Shown here: piece after piece, positions 7,318 to 16,928 of the stretch
Position numbering within the stretch: the stretch's first letter is position 1
Layout: each line of letters begins with the position of its first letter
Assembly: GCF_009932395.1 (NCBI RefSeq)
Contig: NZ_LSRS01000003.1
Span: 559,860 to 623,859 of the forward strand
Direction: 5' to 3'
Source: Sporotomaculum syntrophicum
Lineage (GTDB): Bacteria; Bacillota; Desulfotomaculia; Desulfotomaculales; Desulfallaceae
DNA: 64,000 nucleotides
The notes under the pieces: generated by a model
Databases searched by the model: none
The model's input: only the letters and a program-made list of their open reading frames with translations
What the model was told of the DNA's origin: nothing
Program-made: the position numbers and the translations under genes

Positions 7318-8733
7318 TTAAGCCTCATCGTAAAGAGGCAGCTGAACTGTGAAAACACTACCGCCTTCAGGCCTGTTGGCGGCTGCGATGAATCCGCCGT
7401 GCCGGTCAACAATCCAACGGGCAATAGACAGACCCAGTCCCGAACCCTCCTGGCCGCGGGTGCTTTCACTGCGGTAAAATCGATCAAAAATGCGGTCTTC
7501 ATCCCCTGGGGTTAACCCTGGTCCCTGGTCGGTAACGGCTATTTCCACCCACCCCTCCTTTGTTTTGGCAGCAGTTAGCTTCACTGTACCGCCCGAAGGC
7601 GAGTATTTAAAGGCGTTGTCCAGCAAGATAAACATTAACTGGCTGAAATAATCCCTATTTACTTGCACCTTGGCCTGGGCTGGGTATTGTTCATCAATAA
7701 TAAACCCCCGGTCCGCGGCTAGAAAGCGGGCTTTTCTTACTACTCCCTGGATTAATTCCGCCAATAGAACAGTTTCCTTTTCCGGAATGAATCCGGCGTC
7801 GGCTCTGGCTAATACCAGCAAGTCTTCTACCAACCGGGATAAGCGACGAGCCTCGTCGGTTATATCGTTAAGCGCCTCTGCCATTAGTACAGGGTCACCA
7901 TCCTGCACCTTAAGCAGCAGCTCGGCGTTGCCCCGGATGGTGGTCAGTGGTGTGCGCAATTCGTGGGAAGCGTCGGAAACAAACCGCCGCTGCAGTTCAT
8001 AGCTTTGCTGCAGTTGGTAATACATGGTTTCCAACCTTTTCAGCATGGCGTTTAAGGTGTCCACCAACCGGCCCAGCTCGTCTGCAGGGCCATTATATTC
8101 GATGCGCCTGCTTAAATCGCTGCCAATTTCGATAGAAGCGGCTGTTTTTGTGATCTTATCCAGAGGCCTTAAAGCAGTCCGGCTTAATAACCATCCCAGC
8201 AGAGCGGCGAAGATTAGTGATGCCGTACCTACCAGGGCAATAAAAAAGCGCAAACGGTTAAGCAGGTTATGAACAGTGGAAAGTGCTTGTCCCACCTGCA
8301 GTAAACCTACCAGGTCTCCCTCAACCACCAGCGGTACACTGTATACCCGAATTTGCTGCCCGCCCGACAGTACTGTTTCGTAAAAGCTTTCTCCCTGCAA
8401 AGCGCGTCTTAACGTATATTCACCCAGTGGCAGGTATTGTCCACCCAGGTTACTGGAGCGGGAAACCACATTTCCCCTGCTATCAACTACCTGAAGGTAA
8501 GTATCGGGTGTTGCGAACACATCTACGTCGGGCAGCACTAATTCTCGCAGTGAAAATAGAGAACTAGTGACCCTAATGGATTTTACCAGCGACGCAGCCC
8601 GAGCGGCAATGCCTTCGTCAACTTCTTTATATAGGGTGTGAGAAGTGGCAAACAGCAAAACCGCGGTGAGTATAAGCAATGCCAGGCCGAGCACCCCGGT
8701 GTACAGCAGGGTAAGTTTCGTACGCAGGTGCAT
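7318..8733 (-). CDS. Sensor histidine kinase (HtrA-linked two-component system)
   Basis: A 471-aa membrane kinase with TM1 at about 8-30, an extracytoplasmic sensor of ~130 residues, TM2 about 163-185, HAMP about 185-240, HisKA with SDASHELRTPLTTIRGN (phospho-acceptor His near 256), then N, G1 (DQGPG) and G2 (GSGLGLSIARWIVDRHGG) boxes. It is third in an htrA-regulator-kinase operon, 7 nt after the regulator gene. By analogy with CssS of Bacillus, which sits beside htrA, it may sense misfolded secreted protein or envelope stress. The stimulus is inferred. Confidence 0.93.
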   Translation of the reverse strand: MHLRTKLTLLYTGVLGLALLILTAVLLFATSHTLYKEVDEGIAARAASLVKSIRVTSSLFSLRELVLPDVDVFATPDTYLQVVDSRGNVVSRSSNLGGQYLPLGEYTLRRALQGESFYETVLSGGQQIRVYSVPLVVEGDLVGLLQVGQALSTVHNLLNRLRFFIALVGTASLIFAALLGWLLSRTALRPLDKITKTAASIEIGSDLSRRIEYNGPADELGRLVDTLNAMLKRLETMYYQLQQSYELQRRFVSDASHELRTPLTTIRGNAELLLKVQDGDPVLMAEALNDITDEARRLSRLVEDLLVLARADAGFIPEKETVLLAELIQGVVRKARFLAADRGFIIDEQYPAQAKVQVNRDYFSQLMFILLDNAFKYSPSGGTVKLTAAKTKEGWVEIAVTDQGPGLTPGDEDRIFDRFYRSESTRGQEGSGLGLSIARWIVDRHGGFIAAANRPEGGSVFTVQLPLYDEA

Positions 8734-8740
8734 TAAATAA

Positions 8741-9418
8741 TCACTGCTCCCTCAAAGTATAACCTACACCCCGCACAGTATGGAGCAGTTTAGGTGCTTG
8801 CGGATCTTCCAACTTCTGGCGCAAGCTCCCGATATAGACCTCCAGCACGTTGGATTCGCCGGAAAAATCATAGCCCCAGATTTGTTCCATGATTTGGTTG
8901 CGGGTCAGCACCTGGCGGGGGTGCTCCATAAAAAGTTTGATCAGTTCAAACTCCCGGGTTGTCAATGGAATTATCTCTCCGCACCGCCGGGCCTCCCTTT
9001 TTTCCAGGTCCAAGGTTAAACCGGCAAAGGTTAACACAGATTCTTTCTCCCGGCCAAGTATGCGCGAACGGCGCAGCAGCGCTCTCACCCTGGCCAGCAG
9101 TTCTTCCAGCGCAAAGGGTTTCACCAGGTAGTCATCGGCACCCACATCCAAACCCCGCACCCTTTCCGCCACCTCGTCCCGGGCAGTGAGCATTAGAATT
9201 GGGACATTACTTTGCATACGCAACCTCCGGCATACTTCCCAGCCGTCCAGACCCGGCATCATTATATCAAGTATAACCAGATCCGGCTTGTACTGCTCTG
9301 CCTGGTGCAGCCCGTCCTCACCGTTAAAGGCGATCAGGGCTTCATGACCCTCGAAGGTAAGCACCCTTTGCATCATGCTGGTAATTTTTTTATCATCGTC
9401 AATAACCAGTATTTTCAA
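8741..9418 (-). CDS. OmpR/PhoB-family response regulator
   Basis: 225 aa: a receiver domain with acidic cluster DDD at 7-9, phospho-acceptor Asp51 (VILDIMMPG) and Lys in VKPFALEELLARV, then a winged-helix DNA-binding domain ending in VRGVGYTLREQ. The start is TTG with GGGAGATGAAGCG upstream. It lies between htrA and the kinase in the same operon. CssR-like control of htrA and its own operon is likely but inferred; no operator was identified. Confidence 0.94.
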   Translation of the reverse strand: MKILVIDDDKKITSMMQRVLTFEGHEALIAFNGEDGLHQAEQYKPDLVILDIMMPGLDGWEVCRRLRMQSNVPILMLTARDEVAERVRGLDVGADDYLVKPFALEELLARVRALLRRSRILGREKESVLTFAGLTLDLEKREARRCGEIIPLTTREFELIKLFMEHPRQVLTRNQIMEQIWGYDFSGESNVLEVYIGSLRQKLEDPQAPKLLHTVRGVGYTLREQ

Positions 9419-9440
9419 CGCTTCATCTCCCTGCGCCGGG

Positions 9441-10595
9441 TTATTTTTCAGCCAGAGTAACGGTTATAGTTTTCTGGGAGCCGTTTCTTTCCACCAGCAG
9501 AGTTATTTTGTCGCCAACTTTTTTACTCTGAATAAAATCTGTTATATCACTGGCGTCGGTAATTTGTTGATTGTTAATTTTTAGTATAACATCCCCTTGT
9601 TGAAGACCGGCTTTAGCTGCTGGAGAGCCGGTCATGACTCCGGACAGCAAGGCACCCTGGCTGCTTTTCAAGCCCAGCTGGCTTGCCAGTTCACTGTTCA
9701 TCGTCTGGATATATACCCCCATCCACGGGCGGGTTACTTTTCCATCTTCAATTAAATTTTTCAGAACGGATTTTACAGTATTGGCAGGTATTGCAAAGCC
9801 TATTCCCTGGGCACTGGCATTAACCGCGGTATTGATACCGATTACTTCACCGGACAGGTTTAAAAGCGGACCTCCGCTGTTGCCCGGATTAATAGATGCA
9901 TCGGTTTGCAGCAGGTTTTTGTACTGCCTATTCTCAACTTGCACAGGCCGACCTTTGGCGCTAATTACGCCGGTGGTTACTGTATGGTCCAGCCCGTATG
10001 GATTGCCAATGGCGATGACCCACTCGCCTACCCGGATATTTTGATCATTGCCAAGTTTTAGGTAGGGCAATTTACTGCCGGCATCAACTTTAAGCACTGC
10101 AAGGTCAAGCTCGGCATCCGAACCGATCACCTTAGCAGGCAGCGGCTTTTTCTGACCGGTTAAATAGACATTAATTTCAATAGCCCCGCTCACCACATGT
10201 TCATTGGTTAAGATATAACCATCTTCACTAATAATGAATCCCGAGCCCATACCCTCGGTAACATTTGATTTCTCTCGATAAGGACTTTTTGAGCCGAAGA
10301 ATTCACGGAAAAACGGGTCATTAAAAAACGGGTCATAGTAACGGGTAGTAGTCTTGATTTGAGTTTCAATTTTAACCACTGCCGGGCTGGTTTTATCAAC
10401 TGTATCTGCGATTATGTCGGTGCCAACCGGTGAAACAGCTGATTTAACTGCTGTACCAGTGTTGGCCGCGGCCGCTACCGAATCATTGCTGTCATTAGAA
10501 AAACTGAGGAATATTCCTCCCAGCAGAGCCGCTTCCAGTACCAGTGCTCCTAAAATTGCAATCAGCGTTGTCTTCATTGACTTTTCCCTGAGCAT
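9441..10595 (-). CDS. htrA: HtrA/DegP-like serine protease with one PDZ domain
   Basis: A 384-aa membrane-anchored periplasm/wall-side quality-control protease. One N-terminal TM segment (about 9-31) precedes a linker, a trypsin-like domain with His in LTNEHVVSG, Asp in AELDLAVLKVD and nucleophile Ser in NPGNSGGPLL, then a PDZ domain (about 285-375). This is the Bacillus HtrA/YkdA architecture. GGGAGG lies 8 nt before the ATG. As first gene of the operon with a two-component system, it is the probable output of that system. Confidence 0.95.
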   Translation of the reverse strand: MLREKSMKTTLIAILGALVLEAALLGGIFLSFSNDSNDSVAAAANTGTAVKSAVSPVGTDIIADTVDKTSPAVVKIETQIKTTTRYYDPFFNDPFFREFFGSKSPYREKSNVTEGMGSGFIISEDGYILTNEHVVSGAIEINVYLTGQKKPLPAKVIGSDAELDLAVLKVDAGSKLPYLKLGNDQNIRVGEWVIAIGNPYGLDHTVTTGVISAKGRPVQVENRQYKNLLQTDASINPGNSGGPLLNLSGEVIGINTAVNASAQGIGFAIPANTVKSVLKNLIEDGKVTRPWMGVYIQTMNSELASQLGLKSSQGALLSGVMTGSPAAKAGLQQGDVILKINNQQITDASDITDFIQSKKVGDKITLLVERNGSQKTITVTLAEK

Positions 10596-10684
10596 TATAG
10601 ATCCCTCCCAGATTTTTTCTCTGGTATAATTCTTTCAGACCAACCTTAAAAGAGACTGAAGTAAAGTTTAAAAATTTTTAATCT

Positions 10685-11299
10685 TTACTTCAGTTCTTTA
10701 ATTAATAATTCTCTCACCGGCAGGCGGGGTCTCGGTGCAGGATCCTGGTCGGCATAACCTACCGGGATTAACGCCAGTACATCAATATCGGCACCCAGAC
10801 CTAATATTTTTTTTACACTGTCTTGATCAAACATCATCACCCAGCAGGTGCCCAGCCCCAGGTCGGTGGCACGCAACACTAATTGTTGAACGGCTACCGC
10901 GCAATTGATTGAAACATATTCTCGGATTTCGTTAGCATTCAGTGCACCACGCTGCTTCCAGTATTTATCGCCATCATTAAAATTCAAATCTACACCGGAA
11001 AAAGCTCCGGCCCTGGTTAATTCTTTAATGCGCTGCGGCTTATGCTGCTTATAGGTATTCAGGTCAACACAACACGCTATTACCACAGGTGCAGTAACCA
11101 CAAAATTCACTGTGTGCCCCAGCAGCTCCCGGCGTTTTTCCTCGCTTTTTATTATTATAAATCGCCAGGGCTGCAGGTTGGTTCCCGACGGTGCGAGCCT
11201 GGCCGCCTCAAGTAATTCCATGATTAGCTCGTCAGGCACCGGTTCGGGCTTAAACTTGCGAATACTCCTGCGTTTGCGTATTACTTCCATAAATTCCAT
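10685..11299 (-). CDS. Nitroreductase-family FMN oxidoreductase
   Basis: A 204-aa protein of the NAD(P)H nitroreductase fold. Motifs are IRKRRSIRKFKPEPVPDE at the N-terminus (FMN phosphate contacts), RLAPSGTNLQPWRFIII, VAVQQLVLRATDLGLGTCWV and IPVGYADQDPAPRPR. Such enzymes reduce quinones, nitro compounds or flavins; the natural substrate is unknown. AGGAGG precedes the ATG by 10 nt. It is followed by htrA after about 90 nt, so it may or may not share a transcript with it. Confidence 0.9.
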   Translation of the reverse strand: MEFMEVIRKRRSIRKFKPEPVPDELIMELLEAARLAPSGTNLQPWRFIIIKSEEKRRELLGHTVNFVVTAPVVIACCVDLNTYKQHKPQRIKELTRAGAFSGVDLNFNDGDKYWKQRGALNANEIREYVSINCAVAVQQLVLRATDLGLGTCWVMMFDQDSVKKILGLGADIDVLALIPVGYADQDPAPRPRLPVRELLIKELK

Positions 11300-11341
11300 T
11301 ATTAATCAGCCTCCTATGCGTATTCTTAAACCAGCAGCACT

Positions 11342-11734
11342 CTAGATATCAGCTTGTAGTTTGCTCACTACGGACTTGTCCGCTTCGGCAAAATCATACA
11401 GGTGCAGTTCACCGACTAACACCCATTTAAAATCACGGCAATCCAGGGCTTGAGCGGCTCCGGCAATCAGCCTGCACAAGTAGCAAAGCAAAATTATGTG
11501 TCGGTCGCCATAGTTGTGGGAGATCACATCATATATTTTCATTACCTCTATGGAAAGTCCCAATTCCTCCTGTATTTCCCTGACAAGACATTGTTCCGGC
11601 GATTCACCTAGTTCTAGTTTGCCGCCCGGGAATTCCCATTTGAGCGCCTGGTCCACGTTTTCCTTGCGCTGGGCAATTAAGATGAAGTCCTTATGTTGAA
11701 TTATAGCGGCTGTAACTATCAATGTTTGCATGAA
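11342..11734 (-). CDS. Nudix hydrolase, MutT-like
   Basis: A 130-aa Nudix protein. The Nudix box GGKLELGESPEQCLVREIQEELGL fits GX5EX7REUXEEXGU exactly. The size and DFKWVLVGELHLYDFAEADKSVV tail resemble MutT/CTP pyrophosphohydrolases that remove oxidised or modified nucleotides. I start at the internal ATG (MQTLIVTAAII), the typical family N-terminus; an ATG four codons upstream lies directly on the AAGGG ribosome site. The substrate is unassigned. Confidence 0.88.
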   Translation of the reverse strand, partial: FMQTLIVTAAIIQHKDFILIAQRKENVDQALKWEFPGGKLELGESPEQCLVREIQEELGLSIEVMKIYDVISHNYGDRHIILLCYLCRLIAGAAQALDCRDFKWVLVGELHLYDFAEADKSVVSKLQADI

Positions 11735-11784
11735 AATTGGTAGCATCCCTTCATGAAATCAACTATTAACGACAAAGTAATAAA

Positions 11785-11824
11785 AAAGCTGCTAACTCCT
11801 TAAAAAGGCCGACAGCAGCTAATT
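11785..11824 (-). terminator. Terminator after rubrerythrin
   Basis: Stem AGCTGCT / AGCAGCT around a ~20-nt loop, followed on the minus strand by a T-rich tract. It lies about 60 nt past the rubrerythrin stop. Confidence 0.6.
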
Positions 11825-11879
11825 TAACGCAGGTACATACTGAATAGTTTTTTGAAGTGTTTTTTATCTAATGTAAATA

Positions 11880-12386
11880 TTAAACATTCTTAAATGATTT
11901 AGCCGGGGCTCCACAAATTGGACATTTATCCGGCGCGTGATCCGGGGCAACGTATCCGCACACAGGACAGAGGTAAAAGCCTTCAACCTCCAGGTCTCCG
12001 CCGCCTTCCAGGGCTGCGAGTGCTTTTTTAAACAGCTCGGCATGTACCTTTTCAGCCTCGTTGGCTAAATTTAAACTCCTGCCGGCTGCAGTTTGCCCCT
12101 CTTGTTTAGCTTCTTCAATAAAGCCCGGATACATATTAGTGAACTCTTCCGTTTCACCTTCAATAGCAGATTTTAAGTTGTCCATTGTTGAGCCAACTTT
12201 TCCGGCTGTTTCAAAGTGTTTAAGTGCGTGGATGGTTTCCGCCTCGGCAACTGTTTTAAATAACAGGGCAATCTTTTCTTTACCTTCTTTTTCTGCTTTT
12301 TGGGCAAAAGCCAGATACTTGCGATTAGCCTGGGACTCACCGGCAAAGGAAGCCATTAAATTTTCATTGGTTTTTGTAGTAGACAT
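11880..12386 (-). CDS. rbr: Rubrerythrin
   Basis: A 168-aa peroxide reductase of anaerobes. The N-terminal ferritin-like domain contributes diiron ligands (ESQANRKY, AEAETIHALKHFE, EEFTNMYPGFIEEA, NEAEKVHAELF). The C-terminal rubredoxin domain has CPVCGYVAPDHAPDKCPICG, giving the two CxxC knuckles. AAGGAG precedes the ATG. A Fur/PerR-type palindrome lies in its promoter region and a PerR-type repressor gene lies immediately upstream, so peroxide-dependent derepression is likely. Confidence 0.96.
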   Translation of the reverse strand: MSTTKTNENLMASFAGESQANRKYLAFAQKAEKEGKEKIALLFKTVAEAETIHALKHFETAGKVGSTMDNLKSAIEGETEEFTNMYPGFIEEAKQEGQTAAGRSLNLANEAEKVHAELFKKALAALEGGGDLEVEGFYLCPVCGYVAPDHAPDKCPICGAPAKSFKNV

Positions 12387-12407
12387 TTAGCATCTCCTTT
12401 CTCTATT

Positions 12408-12428
12408 TAAAACAATATTATTATTTTA
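12408..12428 (-). promoter_or_regulatory. Candidate PerR/Fur-type operator upstream of rubrerythrin
   Basis: A 21-bp AT-rich palindrome (TAAAATAAT-A-ATATTGTTTTA) with a single mismatched pair, centred about 32 nt upstream of the rubrerythrin start. It resembles the PerR box TTATAATnATTATAA. Assignment to PerR is inferred from the adjacent repressor gene. Confidence 0.55.
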
Positions 12429-12476
12429 CCATATTTAGACATGTTTTATCCTGTCGAATTACCGGCAAAATACTCT

Positions 12477-12893
12477 TTATTGATTGGACTCGTTAACTTT
12501 ACTGCTGCAGCGTTCACACTCGCCATACAGGTACAGAGAAAAGTTGTTAATACTAAAACCGCCGATATGACTTGGGACAGGTATATCATCTAGAGCAATA
12601 TCTAAATCGTAAACCTTTTGGCAGTGGGTGCAAAGGAAGTGACAATGAGGCCGGGGGTTGGGATCAAAACGTCGCCTTTGCGGGTCAATGCTTATTTCTT
12701 GAATTTCACCGACCTTGGCAAGAGCTTCCAGGGTATTATATACCGTGGCCGCAGATAACGAAGGATATTTAGGTTTTAATTCCTGATATATTTCTTCTAC
12801 CGATGGATGGCTGGTATTGCCTTCTAACAATTCCATTATAGCCATGCGCTGTGGTGTAGCCCTCAGGCCAAATTTTTTTAGTGTATGAATCAT
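12477..12893 (-). CDS. perR: Fur-family repressor, PerR-type
   Basis: A 138-aa winged-helix metalloregulator. The HTH is GLRATPQRMAIMELL with SAATVYNTLEALAKVGE. Candidate regulatory-metal ligands match PerR: His in SHPSVEEIY, Asp in RRRFD, His-x-His in PHCHF, and Asp in VYDLD, where Fur proteins usually have Glu. A structural zinc site is given by CTHC and CERC. These features suggest peroxide sensing by metal-catalysed histidine oxidation. Rubrerythrin, a common PerR target in anaerobes, lies next to it. Confidence 0.88.
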   Translation of the reverse strand: MIHTLKKFGLRATPQRMAIMELLEGNTSHPSVEEIYQELKPKYPSLSAATVYNTLEALAKVGEIQEISIDPQRRRFDPNPRPHCHFLCTHCQKVYDLDIALDDIPVPSHIGGFSINNFSLYLYGECERCSSKVNESNQ

Positions 12894-12953
12894 GGCAAAC
12901 CTCTCAATCTTTAAACAGTGAAATACTTTGCACTATAAGATTAGTAGGCAATA

Positions 12954-13018
12954 TTAGTTTATATTAAAAATAAAATAAAACCAGTTTTTTGTCAAGTGGC
13001 TATAACTTAGTTTATATT
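12954..13018 (-). promoter_or_regulatory. Repeated TTAGTTTATATT boxes upstream of the PerR-type gene
   Basis: The 12-mer TTAGTTTATATT occurs at 12954-12965 and 13007-13018, the first within the near-palindrome AATATTAGTTTATATT. The pair may be autoregulatory sites or promoter elements. The rest of this ~350-nt gap holds only the terminator of the formate operon. Confidence 0.35.
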
Positions 13019-13068
13019 TATTATACATCAACTCTTTATTCCGGTGCAGTATTAATGGGTAGAAATAT

Positions 13069-13107
13069 AAAAAAATGCGAAGTATTTCCCTAAGGAAAGT
13101 CTCCGCA
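13069..13107 (-). terminator. Terminator of the fdh-focA operon
   Basis: On the minus strand, GCGGAGACTTTCC and GGGAAATACTTCGC form a long imperfect stem followed by seven T residues, about 140 nt past the focA stop. Confidence 0.7.
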
Positions 13108-13244
13108 CGAGGAAAGAAAACTTAAGTGTCATTATATATATACTATAATTGACCTGTTTTTTCGAGGGTTAATATTATGAAATAATACTATTTTTTACAT
13201 ACAACTTTTACCTTTAATAGAGTTGGTCGGAAGCTAGAATATAT

Positions 13245-14138
13245 TTACGCCGATGCAGATTTATCTTGTTTGACTTCGGCTTTCTTTTTCAAGTAAATCA
13301 TCCAGTAAATCGCGCCTACAAAAATACCGCCGCCTACTATGTTGCCGAGGGTTACTGGAACCAAATTATTTACGAAAAAGTTTCCATAGCTGTACAGTGC
13401 GGTAACTGCTTGCGGGGTCATATTTAACGCCGCTGCAGCCGCTTCAGGATTGGCGCTGGCAATGGTAATGCCCATAGGAATAAAGAACATGTTGGCAACA
13501 CTATGTTCAAAACCGCTGGATACGAAAGCCATGATCGGGAAGAATATTGCAAATATTTTTCCGATGATGTCTTTAGCGCCAGTTGCCATCCACACAGCCA
13601 AACATACCAACCAGTTACATAATATTGCACGCAAGAAGGCCTGCGTCCAGGTTAGAGTCAACTTACCCTTGGCAATGGCTAATGCTTTGCTGCCCTGTGC
13701 GGTTATTGCCAGTGCGCCGGTTGTTGCGTCGGGAGCAATCCAGTAGTTACTGTAAAAAATAATATAAACTAATAAGATCGAGCCGATGAAGTTGGTAACG
13801 AAAACCACAGTCCAGTTATAAACCAAGCCGCCCCAGCTGGACTGGCCATTCATTGATGATGCCATACATGCCATATTATTGCCTGTGAAAAGTTCTGCAC
13901 CGGCAATAACGACTAACATCAGTCCTACAGAAAAGCATGCGCCGAACAGGAACTGACCAACGGCCGAACCCGGAGCAGGGTCCATAGAGCCAATTTTAGT
14001 CGCCAAGTTAGCTCCGAAGCCAATGTAGACTCCAGCTAGAATTCCTAAAAGTACTAGTTTAGTTAAGGCCATTTCCGCTTTGGTTTTACCAGCACTACAA
14101 ATGGCAATTGCTATTTCAGCTGGCGATTGAAAATTCAT
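13245..14138 (-). CDS. focA: Formate/nitrite transporter (FocA/NirC family)
   Basis: A 297-aa channel with six predicted membrane helices. FNT features include FGANLATKIG, the LFTGNNM segment in the pore-loop region, and SGFEHSVANMFFIPMGI carrying the central pore histidine. It moves formate (or nitrite/hydrosulfide) across the membrane. It lies 71 nt downstream of the formate dehydrogenase catalytic gene on the same strand, so formate is the likely substrate and import or export for the FDH complex its job. Confidence 0.93.
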   Translation of the reverse strand: MNFQSPAEIAIAICSAGKTKAEMALTKLVLLGILAGVYIGFGANLATKIGSMDPAPGSAVGQFLFGACFSVGLMLVVIAGAELFTGNNMACMASSMNGQSSWGGLVYNWTVVFVTNFIGSILLVYIIFYSNYWIAPDATTGALAITAQGSKALAIAKGKLTLTWTQAFLRAILCNWLVCLAVWMATGAKDIIGKIFAIFFPIMAFVSSGFEHSVANMFFIPMGITIASANPEAAAAALNMTPQAVTALYSYGNFFVNNLVPVTLGNIVGGGIFVGAIYWMIYLKKKAEVKQDKSASA

Positions 14139-14209
14139 CTTTTACACTCCTTTCATTTCACCCATTCTCATGTTCTCTGCCCAAAATACTACTCTCTAAT
14201 ATCTATAAA

Positions 14210-16912
14210 TTATATCTTTTCAACTACGGCTGCAGAAACTTTGTATTCAGGTATCTTAGCCGTAGGATCTAAAAATTCGGAACTGGTTAACAAGTTAGCC
14301 GGAGTTTCTGTAAAATGGAAGGTTGTAAAAATAACCCCGGGAGCAATCGTATCAGTAACTTTAGCTTTCATTTCCAACCTGCCGCGGCGGGTTGATACAT
14401 TCACCAAGTCATTGTCTGCAATACCCAATGCGTTAGCCTGCTCTGGATTGATTTCCAATTCAGCCGTGGGTACGTGCTCATTCAACGCTGAAGCACGGCG
14501 AGTCATGGTACCCGTATGGTAGTGGAACAAGCTGCGGCCGGTGGTAAGTCTTAATGGATACTTTTCGTCGGGCAGCTCACCGGGAGCGATATAATCTATC
14601 GCGGTAAACGCGCCCAGACCACGGCTGAAGTTACCTTCTTTGTGCAGGTAAGGTGTACCCGGGTGCTCTTCGTTTGGACACGGCCACTGTATGCCGCCGT
14701 TCTCAATGCGCTGGTAACTGATCCCGGCATAGGACGGGGTAAGAGTGCGAATTTCTTCAAAGATTTGTTCGCTATTCTCGTAATTCATGGGATAACCCAT
14801 CCGGGTAGCAACCTCGCAAAGAATTTCCCAGTCAACCCGAGCTTCGCCTGGTGCTGATACTGCTTTGCGAACCCGCTGCACTCTTCTTTCCGTATTGGTA
14901 AAGGTACCGTCCTTCTCCGCAAAGCAAACGCTGGGTAAAACCACGTCAGCGTATTTGGCGGTTTCAGTGAGAAAGATATCCTGTACTACTACAAAATCAA
15001 TCTTTTCCAGGGCTTCTCCTACATGCTCAAGATCGGGATCACTCATCATTGGATTTTCACCCACGACATAAAGGGCTTTAATATCTCCATGATGTGCCTT
15101 GTTAATTACTTCCGTTAAAACCAGACCATTTTGGCTTGGGAGAGATACTCCCCAGGCTTGTTCAAATTTTTCCCGGGCGGCATCATTAGTTACAGCTTGG
15201 TAAGCGGTAAATACGTTGGGCAAGCCACCCATATCACAGGCTCCCTGTACGTTGTTCTGGCCTCTCAAGGGGTCTACCCCGGTTCCGGGACGACCGATGT
15301 TCCCGGTGAGCATAGCCAGGTTGCAAACTGATTTAACGTTATCAGTACCGGTGCGGTGCTGGGTAAGTCCCATGGCGTAACAAATGACTGAGTTGCCGCT
15401 TTCAGCATACAGCCGGGCTGCTTTGCGAATATCTTCAGCCGGTACACCGGTGATTGGCGCTACAAATTCAGGGGTATACCCGGCAACCAAAGCCGCCATT
15501 TCTTCAAAGCCCTCGGTATGTTGGGCAATGAAATCCAGATCGGCCAGTCCCTCACTGATGATCACGTTCATCATCCCGTTTACCAGAGCGACGTCTGAAC
15601 CGGGCAAGTGCGGCAGGTAGACATCGGCAATTTTGGCCAGATCAGTACGGCGTGGGTCAGCCACAATTAAACGAGCCCCATTTTGCAAGACATTCTTCTT
15701 AATTTTCATACCAATTACCGGGTGATTTTCGGTAGTGTTGGAACCGATCACGAATATACAATCAGCGTCTTTTTCTAATTCACCAATGGAATTAGTCATT
15801 GCTCCGCTTCCGAATGCTGCCCCCAGACCGGCGACAGTAACGGAGTGTCAAAGACGGGCGCAATGGTCAACGTTATTAGTGCCAAGTACAGCACGTGTAA
15901 ATTTCTGGGCAATATAATTTTCTTCATTGGTAACCCGGGCAGACGTAAATACAGCCATACTATCCGCACCGAATTCTGTTTTAATCTCACCCAGACGTTT
16001 AGCTACCAGGTCCAGCGCTTCATCCCAGCTGGCTTTTCGGAATTCACCGTTTTCCTTGATCAAGGGCGTTGTTAAGCGTTCGGGGGAGTTAATGAAGTCC
16101 CAACCGAAACGTCCCTTTACGCAAAGGGCGCCTTTATTAACCGGGCTTCCAGTTTCTGTACGATTGGAAGTCACGCCCACTACGCGGTCATTCTTAACAT
16201 TTAGTTCGAGTGTACAGCCGGTGCCGCAATAACTGCAGGTAGTCAGAACTTTATCAACTTCGTAGGACCGGCCCAGTCCGGCGCTGACTTTACTGGTTAG
16301 GGCTCCTGTCGGGCAAACCATCACGCACTGCCCGCAGAAAACGCAAGGGGAATCAGTCAAATTGCCGTCAAAAGCAGTGGCTATTTTGGCATGGTGGCCG
16401 CGATTATCGACGCTGATGGCACGGGCAATGGTAATATCTTCACAAGCCCGGACACAACGGGTGCACATAATGCATTTGTTATAATCACGTTCAAAAAACG
16501 GGTTAGGGTCATTAATGGGATAATTGGTTGGTTCACCATAATTGAAACGGCTTTCCTTAACCCCGTATTGATAACAGTAATCCTGCAACTTACAGTTGCC
16601 ATTTTTTTCACATACCTGGCAATTGAAATTATGGCGGGCAGACAACAGTTCCAAAATAACCTTGCGAGCAGCCACTATTCCCGGACTTTCGGTTTCAACA
16701 ATTATTCCGTTTTCGGCAGGCGCTACACAAGATGCTGCATACAAGGGACGTCCTTTTATTTCCACCAAACACATGCGGCAGGAACCGGCCAGGCGCAAAT
16801 CAGGGTCGTAGCAAAGGGTCGGGACGGGAATTCCTGCTTGCTGGCATGCTTCCAGAATAGTACTGCCTTCCGGGGTTTGAACTTCTTTGCCGTTAATTGT
16901 TAAAGTTATCAT
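14210..16912 (-). CDS. fdhA: Formate dehydrogenase catalytic subunit, selenocysteine-containing (UGA read through at 15848-15850)
   Basis: One 900-residue selenoprotein appears as two frames split by an in-frame TGA. The N-terminal part has a [2Fe-2S] domain (CYDPDLRLAGSCRMC), a His/Cys cluster site (HNFNCQVCEKNGNC) and two [4Fe-4S] motifs (CIMCTRCVRAC, CVFCGQCVMVC), then the CSYCGTGC cluster of the molybdopterin domain. The TGA follows NVDHCARL and precedes HSVTVAGL, exactly where E. coli FdhF carries Sec140. A SECIS hairpin lies directly downstream. The molybdopterin-binding region continues to the end of the protein. With NuoF- and NuoE-like partners it should be a cytosolic NAD(P)-linked, possibly bifurcating, formate dehydrogenase or CO2 reductase. 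Confidence 0.95.
15816..15837 (-). promoter_or_regulatory. Bacterial SECIS element in fdhA
   Basis: The mRNA hairpin CUGUCGCC-GGUCUG-GGGGGCAG starts 10 nt after the UGA. It has eight stacked positions (one G-G mismatch, one G-U pair) and the same GGUCUG apical loop as the E. coli fdhF SECIS, which binds SelB. Confidence 0.88.
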
Positions 16913-16928
16913 TTTATACCCCCCCTTT

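Noticed and set aside
7670-9460. Several plus-strand frames of 60-110 codons opposite the two-component genes
   Set aside because: They are antisense shadows with no ribosome sites or family motifs, and the minus-strand proteins are unambiguous.
15848-15850. In-frame TGA splitting fdhA, at first taken as a nonsense mutation or two separate genes
   Set aside because: Its position equals Sec140 of FdhF, sequence on both sides is fully conserved, and a SECIS hairpin follows.
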